This document shows, piece after piece, positions 1 to 4,657 of a stretch of DNA of 6,909 bases; the first letter of the stretch is position 1, and each line of letters starts with the position of its first letter. Position numbers and translations under genes: made by a program. Source of the stretch: an uncultured Bacillus sp. (GTDB lineage Bacteria; Bacillota; Bacilli; Bacillales; DSM-1321). The notes beneath the pieces are model-generated. The model was not told where the DNA came from. It searched no databases and saw nothing but the letters and a program-made list of their open reading frames with translations. The DNA lies in contig CAKQBC010000126.1 in NCBI GenBank assembly GCA_934215995.1, positions 1-6,909 of the forward strand. Direction: 5' to 3'.

Positions 1-420
1 GTACATGGATGTTTCCTTCCCTGTATATGAAAGGATCAAATCGTCTGTCTGCCTCAGTTCCTCCGTCAGCTTTTCCTCTGTAATTTTTCCGCTGTATATA
101 TGGCTGTATGTATGATTGCCGATTTCATGCCCTTCCTTCACTACGCTTTTCAGCACATCCGGAAACCGGGCCACTTTATTGCCTGCCACAAAGAAGGTTG
201 CCTTCGCATCATATTTCGCCAGTATTTCCAGAATCTGCGGCGTCAGGAGCGGATGGGGCCCATCATCGAATGTGATTGCCACCACTTTTTTATCTGTCGG
301 AACATCCCAGATGACATGCCCTTGCTTTTCATAAAAATGGCGAGAACCGGTTTTTGCCTGTACCGTCAGAGGGAGTAATAAGCAATACACCAACAGCAGA
401 AACAATATGCGTTTTTTCAT
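1..420 (-). CDS. Secreted polysaccharide deacetylase (NodB domain), N-terminal part; gene runs off the left edge
   Basis: The 140 visible residues begin with a signal peptide: MKKR, a leucine-rich core, then a likely cleavage after VQA near residue 22. The NodB homology domain follows. TFDDGP at residues 50-55 carries the catalytic-base Asp (D52) and the first metal-binding Asp (D53). HTYSH at 103-107 supplies the two metal-binding histidines. Family members remove N-acetyl groups from peptidoglycan or chitin-like sugars outside the membrane. The later motifs with the catalytic His lie beyond the edge, so activity cannot be fully judged. The start is supported by AGGGGTG about 10 nt upstream (near 431-437 on the minus strand). 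Bacillus genomes hold many paralogues (PdaA, PdaB, YlxY, YheN types), and this fragment does not say which one it is. The family call is sure; the substrate is unknown. Confidence 0.93.
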   Translation of the reverse strand, partial: MKKRILFLLLVYCLLLPLTVQAKTGSRHFYEKQGHVIWDVPTDKKVVAITFDDGPHPLLTPQILEILAKYDAKATFFVAGNKVARFPDVLKSVVKEGHEIGNHTYSHIYSGKITEEKLTEELRQTDDLILSYTGKETSMY

Positions 421-500
421 AAAATGATACACCCCTAATGAACAAGTAATTCTTAGTTTGCGGAGTTCATTTCATTTTATCCAACAGCCGGTATAAGCAT

Positions 501-538
501 AAAAAATGCAGGCAGCAATTCACATTGCCGCCTGCATT
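501..538 (-). terminator. Intrinsic terminator closing the ChaB-like gene / three-gene unit
   Basis: On the minus strand a 15-bp stem (505-519 with 524-538, one G·U pair) closes a GTGA tetraloop and is followed by a run of Ts (complement of the As at 501-506). It lies 14 nt after the stop at 552. The plus-strand side has no T-run, so it acts in the minus direction. Confidence 0.9.
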
Positions 539-551
539 GGTCCGCCGGAGA

Positions 552-752
552 TTATTCTTTTTTTACCCATTCGCCGCCGTCATTCTTTTCATAATCATTC
601 TTTACCGCACTCCAGGCGACTTTAAAGGCTGTTTCCTCTTCGTCATACTCTTTGCTTGCCGAATTGAAAGCCTCCTTAAAGATTTCCTGTGCATGATGCG
701 GCAGGTTATCCTTCACCTGATCCGGCAAATCCTTCAATGATTTATATGGCAT
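552..752 (-). CDS. ChaB-family small protein
   Basis: This is a 66-residue charged protein. The opening MPYKSLKDLPDQVKDNLP, then HAQEIFKEAFNSA, and the later ETAFKVAWSAVKNDY segment match the conserved layout of the ChaB family. That family was named after an E. coli protein once linked to cation transport, but its biochemical role is not firmly known. It has no signal peptide or membrane segment, so it is probably cytoplasmic. The reading frame is open six codons further upstream (ATG at 770). The ATG at 752 is preferred because a GGGGAGGA ribosome binding site sits about 9 nt before it and because family members usually begin MPYK. The gene is 73 bases after the DUF2653-like gene with no terminator between them, so it is probably co-transcribed, and a terminator follows its stop. 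Confidence 0.85.
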   Translation of the reverse strand: MPYKSLKDLPDQVKDNLPHHAQEIFKEAFNSASKEYDEEETAFKVAWSAVKNDYEKNDGGEWVKKE

Positions 753-758
753 TCGCTT

Positions 759-768
759 CTTCCTCCCC
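759..768 (-). promoter_or_regulatory. Ribosome binding site that decides the ChaB-like start
   Basis: The minus strand reads GGGGAGGAAG here. It lies inside the longer reading frame that begins at 770 and places GGAGG about 9 nt from the ATG at 752. The upstream ATG at 770 has only a weaker purine tract (GAGAA) at usable distance. Confidence 0.75.
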
Positions 769-825
769 ATTCATATTTATTTCTCTTTTTCCTTTTATGA
801 ATGGTTTGAAACACAGCAGTTATCC

Positions 826-1116
826 TCAATTGATGTAGGCGATTATGCCTTCCTCATCATCAAGTACGAGCTCGACCCCGGCATATGGATTGCCATTATG
901 GACAATCTTATTCCAGAAACGGATTGCATCGACCATATCCCGGTGAGCGATAATCTGGTTCCTGCCATTGAAGAATATCTCGGCAGAGAACCCGTACTTC
1001 TCATCATCGTACATTAATTCTGCTTCAATTTGGTCAGGAGAGGCGCTTTTCTGGTCTGCCATATACATGCAGAGCGCGTCCACTACATCCTGTTCACTCA
1101 GCTTTAATTGTTCCAT
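826..1116 (-). CDS. DUF2653-like (YxcD-type) hypothetical protein
   Basis: A 96-residue soluble, acidic protein. Residues 1-20 (MEQLKLSEQDVVDALCMYMA) look like a helical start. They are followed by the segment around EAELMYDDEKYGFSAEIFFNG and a C-terminal half with VDAIRFWNK and a very acidic end (VLDDEEGIIAYIN). The pattern is recalled as that of the Bacillus DUF2653/YxcD family, whose function is not known; this assignment is from memory and is less certain than that of its neighbours. There is no signal peptide or membrane helix. Its ATG lies inside the 3' end of the preceding gene with a 13-base overlap, which suggests translational coupling. An AAAGGAA tract about 14 nt upstream is only a modest ribosome binding site. 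The partnership with a membrane protein gene and a ChaB gene is seen; what it means is not known. Confidence 0.75.
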   Translation of the reverse strand: MEQLKLSEQDVVDALCMYMADQKSASPDQIEAELMYDDEKYGFSAEIFFNGRNQIIAHRDMVDAIRFWNKIVHNGNPYAGVELVLDDEEGIIAYIN

Positions 1117-1565
1117 TGTCTGCGTTCACGTTCCTTTTCCAACCGTTTGTTGATATACATTTGAAAAAGCTTGCGAATAATCATAAATACCGCAACAACC
1201 GCGATAATGTTAATTAACAATCCTAAGACAGCTCCCATAGCTCCCATGTTGCCCAATAGCCCGCCCAACATCAAGCCGGCCAGTCCGCCGAACAGCATGC
1301 CTTTCATGAAGCCGCCGCTTTTAGACGAAGCAGAATCATTTTTCTTCGCAGCAGAGCTGTTTTGTTTGCTGTCGGTGTCTTTCTTCTGATTAGAAAAAAG
1401 CGAGTTATTGCTGCTCGAGCTGCCATTGTTATTGCTGAAGCCCTTCTTGCCTGATTTATAAGACTTGGCACTTACATAATCACCATGTCCTTGCATCATA
1501 AAGCTTCCGACTGGTGTCACAACGAGTGCTAACGTCAATAGTGCTGCTAATACTTTCTTGATCAT
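1104..1565 (-). CDS. Signal-peptide, glycine-rich membrane protein (bacterial Tim44-like annotation)
   Basis: A 153-residue protein in four visible parts. First is a signal or N-terminal membrane segment (residues 1-22, MIKK plus an AALLTLALVV core, possible cleavage after VSA at 31-33). Second is a low-complexity Ser/Asn/Lys linker (about 34-85). Third is a glycine-rich hydrophobic block (GGLAGLMLGGLLGNMGAMGA, about 93-112) leading into a clear membrane helix (about 114-132). Last is a strongly basic/charged tail (RKLFQMYINKRLEKERERRQ). Proteins of this build are often annotated as Tim44-domain or preprotein-translocase-like, but the mitochondrial Tim44 C-terminal fold is not evident here, so no function is claimed. 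AGGGGGT about 10 nt upstream supports the start. It is the first gene of the probable three-gene unit and overlaps the next start by 13 bases. Confidence 0.8.
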   Translation of the reverse strand: MIKKVLAALLTLALVVTPVGSFMMQGHGDYVSAKSYKSGKKGFSNNNGSSSSNNSLFSNQKKDTDSKQNSSAAKKNDSASSKSGGFMKGMLFGGLAGLMLGGLLGNMGAMGAVLGLLINIIAVVAVFMIIRKLFQMYINKRLEKERERRQWNN

Positions 1566-1596
1566 GCAGTAATACCCCCTGGATAATTTATAAAAC

Positions 1597-1616
1597 AGAT
1601 TACCATGTTGTAATCT
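1597..1616 (-). promoter_or_regulatory. Perfect 7-bp inverted repeat upstream of the glycine-rich membrane protein gene (possible operator)
   Basis: AGATTAC (1597-1603) and GTAATCT (1610-1616) form a perfect inverted repeat with a 6-nt spacer, 31 bases before the ATG at 1565. It has no T-run on either side, so it is not a terminator. Position and symmetry suit a protein-binding site or a 5' leader hairpin. No good SigA promoter could be placed around it. A SigB-like pair (GTTTTA at 1591-1596, 13-nt spacer, GGGTAT at 1572-1577) lies just downstream but would start transcription at the ATG itself. Confidence 0.35.
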
Positions 1617-1664
1617 CAGTGTGTAGACAAATACAATTTAGAGCATTTTCTTTGAAATTGCACA

Positions 1665-1854
1665 TCAGACTGATTGAAAACGTTTGTCAGTCGAGGCGCG
1701 CCAGACCGGAGAAGACGCGAATAGAACAATCTAGGAACGTAAGCTAAAGACGTCGCGTCCTGCGACAACGCTTACGTGATAAACATCCTGTTCACCTCAT
1801 GAGCGGACGAGCCGGGCAAGCAACGAAGAATGCGAGCGTTTGTCAACAGTCTGA
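1665..1854. repeat. About 190-bp structured element bounded by imperfect inverted repeats
   Basis: The left end (1665-1682) begins TCAGACTG-A-TTGA and ends AAACG. The reverse complement of the right end (1837-1854) begins TCAGACTG-TTGA-C and ends AAACG, so the two ends pair apart from single-base indels. The interior is more GC-rich than its flanks, has no convincing ORF and contains stacked hairpins (see 1737-1777). No clear target-site duplication is visible outside the ends. Its size and architecture recall the small structured intergenic repeats known in Bacillus genomes (for example bcr1 of the B. cereus group), but identity with any named family is not claimed. Only one copy is in this window, so repetitiveness is inferred. 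Confidence 0.5.
1737..1795. other. Tandem hairpins with a shared C-R-TCCT-G loop
   Basis: ACGTAAGC (1737-1744) pairs with GCTTACGT (1770-1777). Inside it GTCGC (1752-1756) pairs with GCGAC (1762-1766) around the loop GTCCT. Immediately after, GTG..AAC (1776-1784) pairs with GTTCAC (1790-1795) around the loop ATCCT, with a 3-nt bulge. The two apical loops share the heptamer CRTCCTG. The second hairpin shares two bases with the outer stem of the first, so the two compete at that junction. This is a structural reading only; the transcribed strand is unknown. Confidence 0.45.
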
Positions 1855-2033
1855 GAGGGGAAACCCCTCCCCCTTTAAAAAAACATATAAATGTCCGGCA
1901 ATGTTACATAATCAGACGCTTATCCCTTCCCGAACTGTGCCCAACGGCTGATATGCACATAAGCTGCACCTTTTTAACTGAACCGAGTCCGCAACGGCAT
2001 AACGGGCTGCACACCTGGGGTTTCCGGCATAGC

Positions 2034-2058
2034 AAAACCGGATGGGAAACCCATCCGG
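2034..2058 (-). terminator. Dedicated intrinsic terminator of the tRNA-like gene
   Basis: On the minus strand CCGGATGGG pairs perfectly with CCCATCCGG (9 bp, loop TTT) and is followed by TTTTGC. The stem starts only 8 nt after the last base of the tRNA-like gene (2067), so the RNA is probably released as a short monocistronic transcript. Confidence 0.85.
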
Positions 2059-2066
2059 CCCTTATA

Positions 2067-2155
2067 TGGAGTGTGCAGGAATCGAACCTGCCAGATGCTT
2101 CAGTTGTCATACAGCCGTATAGTCACTGAGCGCTCTTCCACTGAGCTAACACTCC
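2067..2155 (-). tRNA. tRNA-like gene with an enlarged anticodon arm (isotype undetermined)
   Basis: Three arms are canonical. The acceptor GGAGTGT pairs with ACACTCC and has discriminator A. The D arm is GCTC-AGTGGAA-GAGC. The T arm is GCAGG-TTCGATT-CCTGC. The stretch between the D and T stems is 40 nt, against about 23 in an ordinary class I tRNA. CTCAGT/ACTGAA forms an anticodon-type stem (TCAGT/ACTGA perfect), but the loop is about 20-22 nt rather than 7, and inside it ATAC-GGCT-GTAT can form a second helix. The variable stretch GCATCTG is 7 nt. A class II reading with a normal 7-nt loop does not give a paired anticodon stem. No CCA is encoded. Possible promoter: TTGCCA (2223-2228), 17-nt spacer, TATGTA (2200-2205), weak. 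A strong terminator follows at once. It could be a tRNA pseudogene, a tRNA with a small insertion, or a non-translational tRNA-like RNA. Confidence 0.75.
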
Positions 2156-2239
2156 GTTGTACCTTACACAATTATCTTGTCACGTACGGGTCCTTTTTAT
2201 ACATAAAAAAATAATTCAATCATGGCAAGGCATCTGGCG

Positions 2240-2755
2240 TTAGCCTGTAAATTCCTTCTTAAGCAGGCCCATCACAAGAACGTCTTTTGCTTGATTGTCC
2301 TTAAAGACGGCTTCCCGGAGCTTCCCTTCTTTTTTGAAACCTGATTGCATGAATAGCTTTATCGCTGCTGTATGGCCGTCTAGCACTTCAATCTGAATAC
2401 GGTTCAGGTTCAAGTCAAAAAAGGCATGCCTCAGCATCTCCTGTACCGCCATTTTTCCGGCGCCTATGCCTCTGTATACCGGATTACCGATATGTACATC
2501 AAATACTGCGCTTCTCGAAATCCAATCGATGTCCGATAAGGATGCAATCCCGAGGACTTCAAACGTTTGTATATGGCAGATGGCATAATGCAAATAACGG
2601 TTTCTGTTCTCCATATACGTCTTGAACCAATGCATGTCCGTTTCAATATTTGCATAGCGGAACGGTGTCGCAAGCTTTTCCGCCATTTCCCTGTCATTCC
2701 TTGCATTATTGATATATTTCAAGTCACTTTCGGTTATTTCCCTTAAATAGATCAT
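2240..2755 (-). CDS. GNAT-family N-acetyltransferase (RimJ/SpeG/PseH-like)
   Basis: A 171-residue cytoplasmic acetyl-CoA-dependent N-acetyltransferase. It opens MIYLREITESDLKYINNARND, the usual first strand and helix of this group. The acetyl-CoA pyrophosphate-binding motif A is visible as NPVYRGIGAGK (about 91-101), and the later HTAAIKLFMQSGFKKEG segment (about 128-144) is the conserved asparagine/alanine-helix and GF region. It ends with a typical FKDNQAKDVLVMGLLKKEF strand. The frame is open to 2866, but the ATG at 2755 is chosen because AGGGAGTG (2762-2769) sits at ideal spacing and the protein then starts like its family. The acceptor (ribosomal protein N-terminus, polyamine, amino sugar) cannot be told from sequence. 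It is apparently monocistronic. The 84 bases between its stop and the tRNA-like gene hold a T-rich tract but no convincing stem. Confidence 0.88.
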   Translation of the reverse strand: MIYLREITESDLKYINNARNDREMAEKLATPFRYANIETDMHWFKTYMENRNRYLHYAICHIQTFEVLGIASLSDIDWISRSAVFDVHIGNPVYRGIGAGKMAVQEMLRHAFFDLNLNRIQIEVLDGHTAAIKLFMQSGFKKEGKLREAVFKDNQAKDVLVMGLLKKEFTG

Positions 2756-2997
2756 GGCTGACACTCCCTGAAAAACAGTAAAATCCATAAAAAATCGATT
2801 TTTGCTTTCCATTTTAATGTAGCATATCATTCTTGATTTCCGGCCGTCCGACCGGCTTTGATGCAATTTTTTCTATATTCTTTTACTTTTTCAACACATA
2901 TCAAAATTGCGTGAAATGAATATATTTCCACTTATAAACGCACTTTTTGAAACAGAAGTCCTGCCGAAACGTAACTGTGGAAGGAAGAGGAATATTG
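2756..2997. other. Gap upstream of the acetyltransferase gene; AT-rich, no gene seen
   Basis: Apart from the acetyltransferase ribosome binding site (2762-2769), the only structure noticed is a widely spaced 8-bp inverted repeat, GCAATTTT (2863-2870) with AAAATTGC (2903-2910), in a T-rich stretch on the plus strand. It probably contains the acetyltransferase promoter (minus strand) and possibly one for the small plus-strand ORF at 2998, but no -35/-10 pair with proper spacing is clear. Confidence 0.4.
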
Positions 2998-3108
2998 ATG
3001 TCTCTAAAAAGGATTGCTGAAACCTCGGACGCTTTTCTGCCGGTTCTGTTTACGTTAGGAACAATGGCAAGAGAACGGCTGCCAGCATGGCCTCCATTAA
3101 AATCGTAA
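2998..3108 (+). CDS. Possible 36-residue small protein
   Basis: ATG at 2998 is preceded by a GGAAGGAAGAGG tract (2979-2990) with AGAGG 7 nt from the start, one of the better ribosome binding sites in the window. The product begins MSLKRIAETSDAF and ends with a Trp/Pro-rich tail (ERLPAWPPLKS). It has a short hydrophobic stretch (FLPVLFTLGTMA, about residues 13-24), too short and interrupted for a confident membrane helix. I do not recognise it. It is transcribed opposite to both neighbours and no plus-strand terminator follows before 3181 beyond a weak back-reading of the MFS terminator. A chance ORF is quite possible. Confidence 0.3.
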   Translation: MSLKRIAETSDAFLPVLFTLGTMARERLPAWPPLKS

Positions 3109-3145
3109 AAAGGAAGGTAAACTTAAGCAGAAACCGAACCTAAAA

Positions 3146-3172
3146 GAAAAAAAGCCCCTTTAAGGAGCTTTT
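3146..3172 (-). terminator. Intrinsic terminator of the MFS transporter gene
   Basis: On the minus strand AAAAGCTCCT pairs with AGGGGCTTTT (10 bp with one G·U, loop TAA), continuing into further Ts (complement of 3146-3149). It starts 8 nt past the stop codon at 3181. On the plus strand the same stem has a C·A mismatch, so it works better in the minus direction. Confidence 0.87.
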
Positions 3173-3180
3173 CACTATGT

Positions 3181-4377
3181 TCATGATGCTTGTGAAGGTT
3201 TCTTATCCATAAAGCTTTGGCTCTCTTTCGGGCTTTTCCATACAAGCACAAAAGCCAGCAGGATGAAGAAGCTCGATATCTGAAAAATAGTGCCTATGTC
3301 CATGAAGGCAGCCAAGGCCCCGAAGACAATCCCACTCAGGCCAATGCCAAGGTCGATAGCGGAAAACGACATTCCGTTCGCAATTCCCCTTCTCTTTGGA
3401 TGCGTGATGAACAAGCCCCATGATTGAAGAGTAGGCAGCGCAGAACCATAGCCCATCCCAAGCAAAGCGCCGGCAATACCCAAATGCAGGCTGTTGTGTG
3501 CAAAGGAAAGGACCCATAGGGCAGCAAATGTAAGCACTGAGCACACGAGCACGATACGGCGCGGGCCATTCTTATCGAATAGCTTTCCAGTGATTGGACG
3601 GGAAACCGTAGCAAAGATGGCATTCACCAAATAGAAAATGAAGATATTCTCGATTCCTCTTTCAGTCCCGAAAATGACGATGAATGAAACGATCGACCCG
3701 TAGCCGAATGCGATCAAAAGAGTCAGCAGTGCCGGAAACCATGCCGCTTTCTCCACCAAAGCATCCGTATAGGAGAATCGCAGGTCTTTCCGTTCTGTCC
3801 TCCTGACAGATTCAGGGGTCTGGTAGCTCACCATCGCAAGCAGGACAACCGCAATGACCCCGAGGGCAGCAGACACATAGATCAATGCATCAAATGACGC
3901 TTTCTCATATAAAATCAACCCGAGGCTCGGTGCGATGATCATGCCAAGTGTGATTGACAAGCCATAATAGCCTGTCCCTTCCCCCAGGCGCGAGTTCGGG
4001 ATCAAATCGACAGATGCTGTTCCATTTGCAGTCGTCGACCATCCCCACGCTGCCCCGTGCAGCATCCTGAAGGCAAGAAGCACAACGATCACATTCGTCA
4101 GCGGATAGAGGAATGTAATCAGCATAAGTGCCAGCGCCCCGATCAAAACCAATGATTTCCGTTCTTTATAACTTAAGATGAAGCCGATAAAAGGGCGTAC
4201 AAACACGGCGCCGATAGAAAACAGTGCTGTCATCAGGCCTACTTCAAGTGAAGAAGCGCCGATGGATTTAACATAAGGCGGCAAAGTCGGGATCAGCATC
4301 TGAAATGACATGAATGTGAATAAATTACCCAAAATCAGCATGACATACGACTTTGTCCATAATCTTTCTTTAATCAT
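3181..4377 (-). CDS. Major facilitator superfamily transporter
   Basis: A 398-residue inner-membrane protein of usual MFS length with about 12 hydrophobic segments in two halves, split by a charged cytoplasmic loop (about 186-212, TPESVRRTERKDLR). Family signatures visible are the loop 2-3 region RPFIGFILSYKERK (61-74), the TM4 segment FRMLHGAAWGWSTTANGTA (103-121), and the matching second-half loop SRPITGKLFDKNGPRR (259-274). The proton-driven MFS drug/metabolite exporter group fits best, but the substrate is not predictable from sequence. The ATG at 4377 has AAGAG about 8 nt and AGAGGA about 13 nt upstream, an average ribosome binding site. It is monocistronic, with its own terminator. The neighbours (acetyltransferase, aldehyde dehydrogenase) do not point to a substrate. 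Confidence 0.93.
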   Translation of the reverse strand: MIKERLWTKSYVMLILGNLFTFMSFQMLIPTLPPYVKSIGASSLEVGLMTALFSIGAVFVRPFIGFILSYKERKSLVLIGALALMLITFLYPLTNVIVVLLAFRMLHGAAWGWSTTANGTASVDLIPNSRLGEGTGYYGLSITLGMIIAPSLGLILYEKASFDALIYVSAALGVIAVVLLAMVSYQTPESVRRTERKDLRFSYTDALVEKAAWFPALLTLLIAFGYGSIVSFIVIFGTERGIENIFIFYLVNAIFATVSRPITGKLFDKNGPRRIVLVCSVLTFAALWVLSFAHNSLHLGIAGALLGMGYGSALPTLQSWGLFITHPKRRGIANGMSFSAIDLGIGLSGIVFGALAAFMDIGTIFQISSFFILLAFVLVWKSPKESQSFMDKKPSQAS

Positions 4378-4460
4378 CCTGAAAACTCTTTCCTCTCTCT
4401 TTCTAAAGTTGCGGCAATAGGAGGCATGACAAAAACCGCCAATTTATTTCGCGTTTCTAA

Positions 4461-4466
4461 ATAATA
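4461..4466 (-). promoter_or_regulatory. Candidate extended -10 of the MFS gene promoter
   Basis: The minus strand reads TGGTATTAT, an extended -10 of the TGnTATAAT type, about 85 bases before the MFS start. The expected -35 position holds only an AT-rich TTAAAA-like sequence, so this is a weak call based mainly on the extended -10. Confidence 0.35.
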
Positions 4467-4643
4467 CCACAGACATAGACAGTTTTAAATGAAAATAATA
4501 GCCAAAATAGTCGGAAAGGCACGGAAAAACAGGGATAAAAGCGGTTGAAGTATCAGGGATTTTATTCCATCATTAGATATGAAAAGCGATGTATACGCCG
4601 CATACAGGATACCTCATAGAAATCATTGCTTATTTAAATGATG

Positions 4644-4650
4644 AAGGAGG
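4644..4650 (+). promoter_or_regulatory. Strong ribosome binding site that decides the dhaS start
   Basis: AAGGAGG lies 7 nt before the ATG at 4658. The frame is open to an ATG at 4589 without a comparable site, and the extra 23 residues would not align with the family, so 4658 is taken as the start. Confidence 0.92.
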
Positions 4651-4657
4651 AATATCA

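Noticed and set aside
100..378. Plus-strand 92-codon frame antisense to the deacetylase gene
   Set aside because: The minus-strand frame carries a full NodB signature, so this is its shadow.
1855..1869. GAGGGG-AAA-CCCCTC hairpin as a terminator
   Set aside because: A perfect 6-bp stem, but no T-run follows on either strand; it may instead be part of the neighbouring structured element.
2018..2058. Alternative pairing GGGTTTCC (2018-2025) with GGAAACCC (2045-2052), mutually exclusive with the terminator stem, as a possible riboswitch-like switch
   Set aside because: For minus-strand transcription the competing arm is made only after the terminator T-run, so it cannot prevent termination; for plus-strand transcription no T-run follows the terminator-type stem.
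1830..2129. Plus-strand open frame of 99 codons across the repeat element and the tRNA-like gene, and the minus-strand 68-codon frame at 1904-2110
   Set aside because: Both run through structured RNA sequence (terminator and tRNA arms), lack a good ribosome binding site, and give Cys/His/Pro-rich sequences typical of chance frames.
2067..2155. Reading the tRNA-like gene as a class II (Leu/Ser) or selenocysteine tRNA with a long variable arm
   Set aside because: A 7-nt loop placed after CTCAG leaves the anticodon stem unpaired (the next five bases are ACGGC), and the acceptor has 7 rather than 8 bp with no UCA anticodon in a normal loop.
2756..2866. Longer acetyltransferase start at 2866
   Set aside because: The extra 37 residues have no family resemblance and no ribosome binding site, while the ATG at 2755 has AGGGAGTG at the right distance.
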